DNA of 64,000 nt, from assembly GCF_028858725.1 (NCBI RefSeq), contig NC_084790.1, positions 6,932,669 through 6,996,668 on the forward strand, given 5' to 3'. Below the pieces are notes generated by a model. That model was not told where the DNA came from. It was given only the letters and a program-made list of their open reading frames with translations, and did not search any database. The position numbers and the translations under genes are program-made. Source of the DNA: Colius striatus (Eukaryota; Chordata; Aves; Coliiformes; Coliidae). This document shows positions 22,501 through 34,500 of the stretch, one piece after another; the first letter of the stretch is position 1, and every line of letters begins with the position of its first letter.

Positions 22501-25500
22501 ATTGTCTCTGCGAGTGTTTACTTGACTTCGGTATCCTGAAAATTCCTACTTCCTTATTAAAAAAAACAGCTGTTCCAAGCTGTGTTTAATTTTATCAGTA
22601 TCTATGCTACCTGGCAGCCCACAGCCCTCTCCCACTTCCTGGGATTTTTAGAAGACAAGCAACATTTTAATTTTCCTGGGAATCCTATGATAAATGGGTT
22701 ATTTTCATCTTTCAATATAAGGGAAAAAAAGGTCTTACTTCATCTTGTTCATTTGCTTTTGGTAGGACTCCATCTTTGCCCTTCACTTTGCTCTACAACA
22801 AGAATTAATTGTATAGTAAATGAGAAGCAAAATCAACATGAAAGAAAACATGCATGAAACATTTTTTTGACACACTAACCTTCAACAATTTAACATACTC
22901 TGGAGGAAGACTACCCTCTCGTTTTCCCAGTTCTTCCAAGTATCTTGATGATACATCTTCCTATGAAAAGAATGCACATACATTAATGTTTTTGTACTCT
23001 TGTTTCTTGAAATGCATTTCTACTGTAGAACTATCTACAGTGATACTTCAGAAAAGAGAATATGAGGGTTGGCTGGGTCAGAGGGACTATCCTAGACCAT
23101 AATGATATCTTAAGAACTTGGTGTCATGCACGTGCCTCTCCACTAGAAGCAACAGTGCACCTCATCTAGCAAAACTCTGCAGCTCCATTTACAGATTCCT
23201 TCTGCATTAACATAAGCCATTTCAGTGTCTTGGACTATAGAATGTATTCCTTTACCTAGATGAAATTTTAAATATTTATATATTTCAACATTTTTATCAT
23301 TGCTGAGTACTGCACTGAGCTACTGAGATTGCAATCTTTATCTTCCTTATGACTCTCCCATTCTATGCGAACTTCCCCAAATTCTCCATGTTTCACTCTT
23401 TCTCATGCAGAAATGAAATCTCCTAGACTGTTTATGCTCTCTTATACCTTCTCTACTGTCTTTTGTGTAAATCCATTGGAGACCCTGATGGGAAGTCAGT
23501 TAAAATGGCAACACACTTTCTTTGCTGACACTTCACTGTTTTCTACTGCAACACATACACGACTGTATCATGCCGTTTTACTGAAAACAGCACTTAAATG
23601 CAACTGTGCAAACTCCATTTTACCTCTTAGCAGATCAAACTGACAAATGCTGCACCAATGCAGTAGCCAGAAGCCACAGACGTGTTTTAGAGATTAATCT
23701 TCTAAAAAGTAACAGTGGAAAATACCGTAACTTCTGGACCAGTGTAAACAGGACTAGTAGGTACATCTTCTTCAGGTCCACCAAGGGTATCTATTAGGCT
23801 ATCTAGTGCTGACTCATCCATAGCAGGCTAAAACATAAGCAAACCATAAGAGAAGTCATCATGCTGTATAAATTAAAAAAAAAAAAAATCTGAATCACTC
23901 TCTGAATCTGTAGAAAACTCCTGGAAATCAAAGCAAGAGCTTTTTTTCTTCAAATTTTTCATTCTGTATGATTCTTAAACTTGTTCCCCACTGTCAGCAA
24001 CAGGATCATTTGTATTTGTATATAAGCTGATATACAGATATACATATACAAACATAACTGAAGATAGAGAGCAATTAATTTTATGTTTGTTGTGGTAAAA
24101 GTGATTCTAAGTCAAGTTCTATTTGCCAAAACACAAATTACATGCCACCAGTTACCTACTCTTTCAGCCATTCACCACCACACACCACAACTATGTAGCA
24201 ATACTTCAGCAGTTATCACCTTTTTTTAATTTTTTTTGGAACCTGAAGTGTTTGAAGACATTTTCATAAAGGAGTATTTGTCTGGGACTGTGTTTACCAA
24301 CCTCAGTACTTGACTTCTCAGCTGCTGCAACCACACTCATGGCAGGTGCACCTGCCCCAGCTGCTGTGGACTTCTCAGACTTAGGCTGGAGAAATTAGAG
24401 AAAAATTAAGAGATGGTTTTATCACATGGCCCCACATTAAAAATAACTACAGATAAAACAAAATGAAACAGAGATGTTTGACTCAGGTATGCGTATCTAA
24501 TTGTCCCTCTTCATCTACACTTTGAGTAAGAACGATAGGCTGGTTCTACCTACTAACTGAGTGGCCTGAAGTTGAGTACTTCAAGTTTGCATGACCCTGA
24601 GCTCAGCCTAAAACACCCAATTCTGAGGTCAGACATTTTTTGGACTCAGCAACTGGTGAATGCCTCTGTACAACAATCAGAGATTTGCAAAAACCTCTGA
24701 ATGACAAAGGAAACCCAGAGAGGAATTGGCCTGTAATTGTGATAATGTCACTTCCTTGAGTAACAGCCAGAGCATGCTGGGCAATGAAAATGGGAGTACA
24801 AATACGACAAAAGGTGGATGCACATCAGGATCACCAAACAGCCATTGCAAACTACCCCTATGTTCTATCTGGGCAGCTCTATCTGCAGCTGATGCAGTTA
24901 ATGCTGTCATAGGTTAGCTGGAAGCAGTATATTCTGGATGTTGTTGAAGTTTATTTGAGGGTAACGTGAAGTTTCTAAGTCTCAGATTGTAAAACAGCAC
25001 ACGGACAGTTGTCACAGACACCTTTAAACACAAGACAGCTTTTGAGCTTTTCTACACTGTGATCTTTGGGGGCCTAGTCTCACTGTACAATTTTGAGCAC
25101 AGAATCTAGCTGGACACATATTGCTAATCCCTACAATATCATAAGCAACAAAAATGTGATTGCTATTTCTGCCATACCTTTGCTGTCTCTGTGGAGGGTA
25201 CTTGTGGAGGCTGGTCAGCTTGACTTGTAGTTACTTTTCCTGCATTATTTGGTTTAGAAGTTGTTGTCAGAGAATTCAAGGTCTGATTTTTTGCCTGTGT
25301 AAAGATAAAGCATTATCACTATATACAAAAATACTTATGGGCTGGCTTTCTTTGGTTTGGTTTTTTGATTTTTTGTTAAATTACCCTGGTTTAAATATAG
25401 CCAGCAACTAAGCACCATGAAGCTGCTTGCTCACTGGTCCCCCACAGTGCAGTGGGAGAAGAATTAAGGAAAAAAAATAATAAAACTCATGAGATAGGAA

Positions 25501-28500
25501 CAGTTATTAACTAAAATGAAATTAAATGTAATAACTATAATAATAATAATTATAATGAAAAGTAACATAACACAAAGAAAGAGAAATAAAACTCAAGGAA
25601 GAAAAAGAAAACAAAACACCCAAACAAGCGATGTCTGATGCAATTGCTCCTCATCCACCAAACAATGCCTGAGCAGTGATCAACCTGTCCCCACCAACTC
25701 TCCCCAGTTTCTATACCAGGGATGACCTTCTTTGGTATGGAATAGTCTCGTGGCTAGTTCAGGTGAGCTGTCCCAGCTGTGTCCCCTCCCTGCTCCTTGT
25801 GCCCCCCAGCTTCCTCACTGTCCATGTAGCGTGAGGAGCAGAGGCGGCCTTGATGCTGTGCAAGACTGCTCAGCATTGATGAACTTGTCATCAACTTTCT
25901 TTTGAGCATAAATCCAAAACACAGCCCTGTAGCAGCTAGTAGGAAGAAAATGAACTCTATCCCAGATGCAATCAGGACAAAACAAAAGAAAGAAAGAAGA
26001 GAAATACCACAACAGACTCTCATTTGAAAGAAAGAAAAAAAGAAGAAAAAGAATATAGAACTTACACCATGGGGTTCTTTTTGCCTCTCTTCAGATGGCT
26101 GTTTATTTTGAGAGTCTGTTGGCTGTCAAAAAGAAAAGATCCAGATCATTTACTCTTACCACTCTTCATGCTATGGAAGATAATCTACATTAGCTCAAAT
26201 AAGCACCAGATAGGTTTAAAGACAGTTAACAGAACACTTTAGCTGTTGTGAAACACTAAAACATCCTGACAGTCCCCCTACCAACATCACATTCCTACAC
26301 TTGTCAGCTCCTAGTTCTTTGGTGTGTTACTAACCACACACAGTTTCGCGTGGCACAGCAGTAGCAAAGAGTTTAGTCTCTTATTTCTAAGCCAAAGATC
26401 GAAGTACAACTATGCACCAAAGGTCAAAATTCAGTATTTACCTTGGTTGACTGCATGTTTTTTCCAGGCTCTGCTTTGGCTGTTGGTGTGGACTGAAACA
26501 TAAGCAAAATACGTCCAGAGATTAATGTGCTTGGTTATTTCTAAGGAGTCAGCTTATATAAAGGTAAGTATCAGTTGGGTTCCCACTCGTGAGCACACAT
26601 CCAATCTAATTAACACACAGTGCTTTGATCTTGTAGTTTACAGTGCCCTGGCACAGACCTCCACTCAAAAAGCACTCAAACATGTGTGCACACAGACATA
26701 CATCACACAGTTCATATGGAGGACTGAAAAGAGAGCGAAAGAAGGTATTACACAGAATGAACAGTTTGATTTACATCTGAACATTTTCTGCAGCCATGCC
26801 ACAAAATTGATTCCTGTGACTCAGCTGAAGTGAAAGTACACTGAGCAATAAATTAGTACTAGTAGAAACATGAACAAACACTTAAAAATTAAAGGACAGT
26901 TACACCTGGTAAAAAGAAAGAAAAGTGAAAATGTCAGCTCACCACATTTTTCTCACTATTTTTTCTTGCTCTTGCTACTTCAGCTGTGCCATGATTCACA
27001 CAGAATTCCTGCGGCTACTGGAAAGCAATCTAGAGACGCCCTGGAGAAGGCTGCTACCTCCTGCATGAGCCTCAGCATCTCTGGCCACTGCACAGCCTGG
27101 GAAGCCCATGTACACACCAGGGGAACCTGGTTTGATTTGTCAGTAACAGCACCAGCTGCAGGGAGTGATTGGGGGGAGATGCAAACCCTGAAGCCTGGGC
27201 TTCTTCCCAGCTGGGGCTGGCATTCCTCCAAGTACTCCAGAGCCAGTGGGGAACATCAGTTCTGGGTCTCATTGCACTCTGTCCACCTGCAGCAGTTTCG
27301 AACTCCATTAGAAGATGAGAAGCTACAGATGGAAGCGCTCCTTATCCTCTCTATCCCATCAATCCATTGAGCACATCTAAAGTTAGGGGCTTTTTCCCCA
27401 CTCAGTAACTTATTAAAATTCAGTGAACAATTCCCCAAAAATTTCAATTAGGTGACAATTTAATTATTTTCATTGTTTTGTAATGTTCCCATTTCGGCTG
27501 CCAAATATTAATTACCATTAAGATATATCCAGTTTTTCTATGACCACATAGAGAAATATGCTGAATTTCTTTACTATTTGATATGTAAATATTCACACCC
27601 ACAAGCTGAACCACAGACACCTGGTTGGGAAATCCTGAACACACATAAAAATGCCCAGAGGGGTTGTGGAGTCTCCTTCCTTGGAGGTCTTCAAGACCCG
27701 CCTGGACATGTTCCTATGTGACCTGATCTAGGTGAACCTGCTTCTGCAGGGGGGTTGGGCTAGATGATCTCTAAAGGTCCCTTCCAACCCCTACTATTCT
27801 ATGATTCTATGATATTTATATTATGTAACATCTAAAGCAGTCAACCAGTCATCTCTAAATACAAAGATGATCATCAGGGACAGTCAGCATGGCTTCACCA
27901 AGGGGAAATCCTGTTTGACCAACCTGATAGCCTTCTATGAGTGCATAAGTGGCTGGCTAGATGAGGGGAGAGCAGTGGATGTCATCTATTTTGACTTCAG
28001 CAAGACTTTTAGCACTGTCTCCCATATCATTCTAAGAAAGCCCTGGAAGTGTGGCTTGTATGAGTGGACAGTGAGGTGGATCAAGAGCTGGCTGAATGAC
28101 AGGGCCCAGAGGGTGGTAATCAACAGAGCTGAGTTTAGTTGGAGGCCTGTGGTCAATGGGGTTCACAGGGGTCAGTTTTGGGGCCAGTGTTGTTCAACAT
28201 CATCATCAATGACCTGCTGAGGGATGACCCTCACCAAGTTCAGTGGTGACACCAAACTGCCAGAGAGCAGCTCCATCAAGAAGGATCCGGGTGGCCAGCA
28301 AACTAAACATCAGCAGCAATGTGCCCTCATGGGTAGGGCAGCCAATAGCATCCTGGGGGCCTTGAGAAGAGTGCAGGTAGCAGGTTGAGGGACATTCTCC
28401 CTCTCTACACTGCCCTGGTGAGGCCATATCTAGAGTCCTGTATCCAGTTCTGGGCTACCCAGCTCAAGAGAGATGGGGAACTGATGGATAGAGTTCAGCA

Positions 28501-31500
28501 CAGGGATACCAACATGATGAAGGGGTTGGAACACCTCTCTGACAAGGAAAGGCTGTTTAGCCTGGAGAAGGCTCAGAAGGAACCCTAAAAGCTAAGTGCC
28601 AAGAGGATAGGTATTCATTTTTCTGTGGTGTCCAGTGACAGCACAAGGAGTAACAAGCATAAGCATAAGCTGTAACACAGGAAGTTCCACTGGAATACAA
28701 AGAATTTTTTTTGTTGTTCAGGTGAGGGAGCCCTGGCACAGGCTGCCTTAGAGAGTGCAGAGTCTCCTCTGGTGGTTTCCAAACCCCGATTAAGGTAAAA
28801 ATGCTCTAGCACAGGGTTGGGTTCGATGATCTCTAGAGGTCCCTTTCAATCCCCACCAATCCAGGATTTTGTGATGAGATCTCCTTTGGCAGCAAGACTC
28901 CAAAGAAACACAACAGAAGTGCAAGCATGACATTCAAGAAACAGAGTTTGTTTCTGCTGAGGGACGGCTGCCTGCTCAGGATGTTAAGTACCCTGCTGTT
29001 AGAACAGTAATTCAGTTTCCTTATGTGCTTTTCAGAAGAAAACTAAATCTGTCTTTTTTGCAGGCCAATAAAATATATTTACTTGCATTTCTGTCAGCAG
29101 CCAACAACAGCTGTAGAGAAGACAGAGTCAAACTCTCAAACTGCCATACCAGTCATTAGCAACTGCCTGCCTTTTTTTTTGTAATATTGTAAATATTATT
29201 TTACTAAATGTATTTTTGGTAGGGTATGCATTATTCATTATTCTCACACGTCTTTTCAAATGTGCAGGACTGCTCATACTATTAATTCACATACAACACA
29301 AAAGAATATATGGACTCGTATGTGCAGTGCCTGGATTCAAGACTTACACACATAAGAAGATGCTACGGTCATTTTAAAACACAGGTTCATGAACATGTAA
29401 ATGCTCACATGCACACACAGCCCCATCTACTTAGATGAACTTTTAGCTATGACAAAATTCAAATACAATTAAAAAAATGTATTAGCGCTCCAATCGAAAC
29501 AACAATTTTAGTATGAAACCATACATTCAGTCCTCGTTTAAAGGCAGCCAGTTGTGAGCAGTCACAGCCTGAAGCCACAACATCTATTTACAGCATTCAC
29601 TGAACTCCTACGGAGAAAAATATATTCCACCTCCCCTTCTACTGCCTGAACTCTGTCAGTACCTGACAGGCCACATTTTAAACTAACACAGGAAACTGAA
29701 AAACAGCCTGCAAAAGAAAGAGAGTATTTTTTAAGTAGTTCTCCAGTTCAGAGCATAATTGCACAAATGTATGAAAAAGGAAGGAAGTTAAATGGGCTTT
29801 TTTCTCAGTGGCAGTAACAGCACTTCCAGCAAAAGCTGCCAGGCGTCTGCCCTGTCTCCAGCCTGGTCCAATCTTTCCATCCAACCCTGGAGCTTTTCCT
29901 ACCAAATAAGCAGGTTCATGTTCCTTCCCCTGCTGCAGTCACTCCAGCTTACTCAGAGGGGCATAATGCTGAGCGGTAATTTGATCAAGGGATTCACACA
30001 CACATATCTGAAAGCTACAGAGGATTTCAGAGCATGTTGAAGAGAGGTTGCATACTACAGGGACTCTAAGAAAGACAAGTGAGACATGGTTATAGCAGGC
30101 AATTAGGCAAGAGTTCTTAATTTGCAAGAAATTGAGGACTAGAAATGAAAGTGACTCAGCAACCTCATTCCTTTTCAAAGAAGTCTCCTGTCAAAATGCA
30201 GATGACTTGCTTAATCCAGGAGGAAGACATTAATAATGCAACAGACATTAAAATAAATCATTAATTGTCTTACACATGCAAAGGCAAGACATTGTTTCAA
30301 AGGGATTTGTGTTTACCAGTCTCTCAGCACTAATGCCTGCCTCTGCTACAGTATTTTCGTTTCATCTTGCAAACACCACTTTTAAAGATCTGACTAGAAA
30401 TTTATCATACTCTTCTGAGAGTTATTTCAAAATTCAAGTAGGGAAGACCACAACTACTTTTAGATAGCTAGCAGGGTTACATGCAGATGACCACATCAGC
30501 ACTGAATGTGATACAAGTGAGTTTATTCACAACCACAACATGGCAATGAAACTTGAGACTTGCAGGTACCTTCATTTATGAGTAATGACGATCATGAACA
30601 AATACAAAAGATTTCATTGTCATCCAGCTCATGGCTGCTAGCCTAGGTCTCATATACGTGCATGAGGGAAAAGGGTTTAAAAAGGTTGAGGTAACTTCTG
30701 ATACAGAGAAGATGGAGCCAGACTCTCTTCAGAGATGCATGCTAAAACGACAAGGTACAAGCTGCAGCAAAGGAACTTCCCATTTGCTAAAAGGAAAAAA
30801 AATCATTGTAATGAAGGTGACCAAGCATAAGAACTGGCTGCCCAGAGACACTCTCTGATCTGCACACCTGCAGATAGTCAAAGCTTGTCTGGCACATCTG
30901 TGAGCAGTCTGAGTCACCTGTAGAGCTGGCTCTGCTGTGACTGGAGGGCTCTGCTAACCTCACTGCTCTTAGTGCTCCTTCACTCACACACGTACACAAG
31001 GGGCAGGCTGTCCTAGCCTCCACCACTGCACAAGTCCCTGCTGGTCTGGTTCGGTGTTCAGCATTTTTGTTTGCTGATTTCACTGCTACAGTTATGGAAA
31101 ATGAAAGAGGCAGCAAATCCCTAACCATTTGTTTAAATAATAGACGTAAATTTTGTTAGGCAAGATAGGCATAGGGAGGATTATGACTCTCTTCTAACAA
31201 GTAGAGTACATGATTGATGACACAGCTTCAATACTGAAGAATTTCTACTCATCAGACAAGAGAGGACAAGCATAAAGGACAAAGGGAAGGAACCTGTCAG
31301 ACATACAGAGATAGGAAATTAACAAGCAGACACAATTGCCCTCACACTAAAAGCCAAAACTTGTCTCGAATGCTTTGAATATGTGAAAAAATCACCATGA
31401 GGTAAATAAACCAGTAACTACACTGGGGGGAGCTAGGTACACATCACAAAATGTGACCAAGCTAAAATGAAACATTTATTGCTGTCTATATAAAATCCTC

Positions 31501-34500
31501 CAAGTGCTTTGTATAACAATTTTTTGATATTTTTGGAAAAGGAAACTAAGCTGCAAACAGGAAATATACAAAGTAAAGTTGCTTGGTATCAAGGTGTTAA
31601 AAAAGAAATTCCATTGCTTCATGTATTTGTGCTTAACTCCAAACATGAGTTTATCAGGAATGTATACCTTTGTTTCAGATGGCTTCGTAATTTGTAGTTT
31701 TGATGCATCCACAGAGGCGGACTGCTTCTGAGAGAAAAAAATAGATTAATTAATTTCACCTTTGTTACAAATGCTTCGAATTGTTAGGCAACCATAAGCA
31801 ACTGGAAATAATGAAACATGCAGCTAAAAAATAAGAATAAATTGTTACTGAAAATTAGAGCTACTGTGTTAGATCTTCTTCTCTCCTGTATTTCTGCAAT
31901 ACATGTTCAATTTTGACAGCATAATGCCCATAGATTTTCTCACAACAGTCTTATTTTTTCTCATATGTATTGAAAGCAAATTTCATATGAAGTATCAAAA
32001 CAAACTCAAATCCTACTCTTATACTGAAACATCTATACTTACTGTGCAAGACTGGTCCTTTTTCTTCTTTACAAAAATTGTACTTTTGGATGGACTAGTT
32101 TGTGGTACAAAATATTTAATACTAAATTAGCAAACTCAAATAGGCTGAGATAAAAAGGAACAATTAATCTGTATGTAACACACACACACGCAGAGGTGTT
32201 TCTACATATGCCACCCTCCTGGAAATGCTGCAAATGACACAGTCTGTTTTCAGTGATGTTAATCTGAGAACAGCATGTTTAATTCTGCTGTGACTGTATC
32301 CAACTTCAGAGCCTAGAATTGAATATTCAATTGTATCATCAATACTTTATAAAGACGTAATACTATCTCTCTACTGCTGCTTTGTGTTCCTGTCCTTAAA
32401 GGTCTATGTCCCAGCTTGATCACACATTCACAGTTTGCATTTAGTCAAATGGCATAAGTTCCTGATTTTTCTGGATTTTCTCCTCATGTTTACCGTGCCA
32501 CTTTCTATGTGAAATTACATATTGTCTGAATGAACTCTTATTTTCACACAGAAAATCTTCTCATTTCCCTAACTCTGCACAGTACAAGCATTTCACAACA
32601 ACAAGACAAAAGTTGCACAGAACTTAACAGGTACACTACAATGATGACACTGTGCTCCTCCCGGCAGCATATCCGGTATCTTGCACACCTTAGTATGAGG
32701 TTTGACTACTCTAAATATATACCAGAAAGGATTTGCAATTGTCACACTACAGAAATGGAAGCAAGTAATACCTGTTTTCATATATGACTATAGGTATAAA
32801 TTGACTACATAACAGATGTGAACTTTTGTATGGTGGAGACACACAAGAATCTACAGAGCCTCAGGACAGGGAAGAAATACGTATTTGAACAATCTTCTAA
32901 TACATTTCCACTACCACCATCAAGTCATCTGTAGGCAACACCATATTCCTCTTAATTTGATCTTTAACAGTTATTCCTTTTTCTTCTCCATGACAGTACT
33001 CTGAATTCTTTCTACATGACTAACAAACAGTTATCTAGTCTACACCTTTTTATGAGTCACCTAGTCCCTGTCCATTTAATAAAAACACATTTATCTGAGC
33101 CCTTCTCTCTTCCTACCTTCAGAAAACTCCTACAAAGCCATTTTCTTCCAATTCACTGAAAAATTCTGTCCTGAGCTCCAGCACAGTGTCAACACTAAAA
33201 CCTGAAGAGATAAAAAAAAAATCCTCCCAAAGAAACGAGTTGCTTCCTCTTTCTACCCTGTCCAGCTGGACGGCAGTAACCAGGAGAGAAACTGGGCGGT
33301 GAGGAATTTAAATGTTCACGGAAAGAAGAGTAGTTTGAGGACAGAACTAACAATTGTCCTGTCCAGCTGGATGGCAGTAACCAGTAGAGAAACTGGGAGG
33401 TGAGGAATTTAAATATTCATGGAAAGAAGAGTAGCTTGAGGACAGAACTAACAATTTAATGCACAGTTGCTGAGCAGCTACCGAGAATGCTAAGCCGTCC
33501 TCCCCATAAACTTTCAGAGTTGATTTCAAAGAAACAAGACCTCTGGGAGCCAGAGGGGCAAAGCAAGAAGGTGTTTCAGAGCAGAGCACCTTCCTGCAGA
33601 CCCCCTCTATCTGTCTGGCAATGCTGTACAACCATGACCTCTGGCTCCCTCAGGAGCATACTGTGCCTTGCTTCATTCACAGCACCTTTTGCCTGAATTC
33701 TACAATACTCAAGGCCTCTAATTTTCCACTCTCTCCGCCTCAAAAGCCACTACAAGGAAGAAAGATGTCCTTGTCCTTCAAAGCAGGGTCTGCAACCATG
33801 TTGAGTCTCACACACAGAATACAAGCAGCAGCCAGTGTCTAGCCCCTCATTTGGTAGCCACAGCCTGTTTCTGGGGGATTACTTTTTACTGCATGTTGTT
33901 CTGTATTTCCACTTCTGAGGGCTGTGCAACACAGCCGTTAATCAGCTGTATTTTCTGCAATCCAACAGTCAGATTGAAAAGGGATGAAGCAACACACGGA
34001 CGTCTGTCAGGCGTGGAGGTAAATATTAAAATGCTGCCTAGCAACCAGCATAATAAGGGCCTGACACACAGCTCCCAGTGTGGCTGTGGCCTGGGCAGGC
34101 ACACCCTGCTCATGCCCAGGGCTGGTAACCTCTGCTGTGGCCTGGGCCAAACACCCCTTGCAAAAAGATGACGCAGCCAAACAGAAAAACAAGGAGAGCT
34201 GGACTGGCCCTGGAGGTTGGGGCGCAGCAGAGAAAGCCAGGCAGGTGCTCCCACAGGGAGCGCAAAGTTTTTGTTGTGTTGTTAGGGATGTACCGCAGGG
34301 CAAAGCCAACAGCAGATGGAAAAATGAGTGTCATCGCTGCTGACACCTGCACCTACTGTGGCTGCACTCCCATAGATCCTGCCCAGACAGAGGTGTAAAT
34401 GGGTGTTGCAGGATGCCATACTGGCCCCCATCTTAACCCACAGAAGGTCTCCTGAGAGTGAAGAGGCAGTAAGTGGCCCTGGCCAGAGGGACAGCTGCTG

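Larger units (their letters stand above)
26493..31667 (-). other. CAST: CAST intron 4
   Basis: 5.2 kb with two adjacent plus-strand CR1 pieces (27652-28877). From 28878 to 31667, and from 26493 to 27651, I recognised nothing. A 166-codon plus-strand frame at 26870-27370 is not supported as a gene. Confidence 0.7.

Noticed and set aside
24677..24917. Matching short frames on both strands in CAST intron 7
   Set aside because: Complementary frames without splice sites or family similarity; chance openness.
26870..27370. 166-codon plus-strand open frame
   Set aside because: Lies in a CAST intron, composition is not protein-like, competing frames exist on the other strand, and no family resemblance was seen.
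33886..34352. Overlapping Ala/Pro/Leu-rich frames on both strands
   Set aside because: Several mutually exclusive frames in a moderately GC-rich patch with short internal repeats; no splice or domain evidence.
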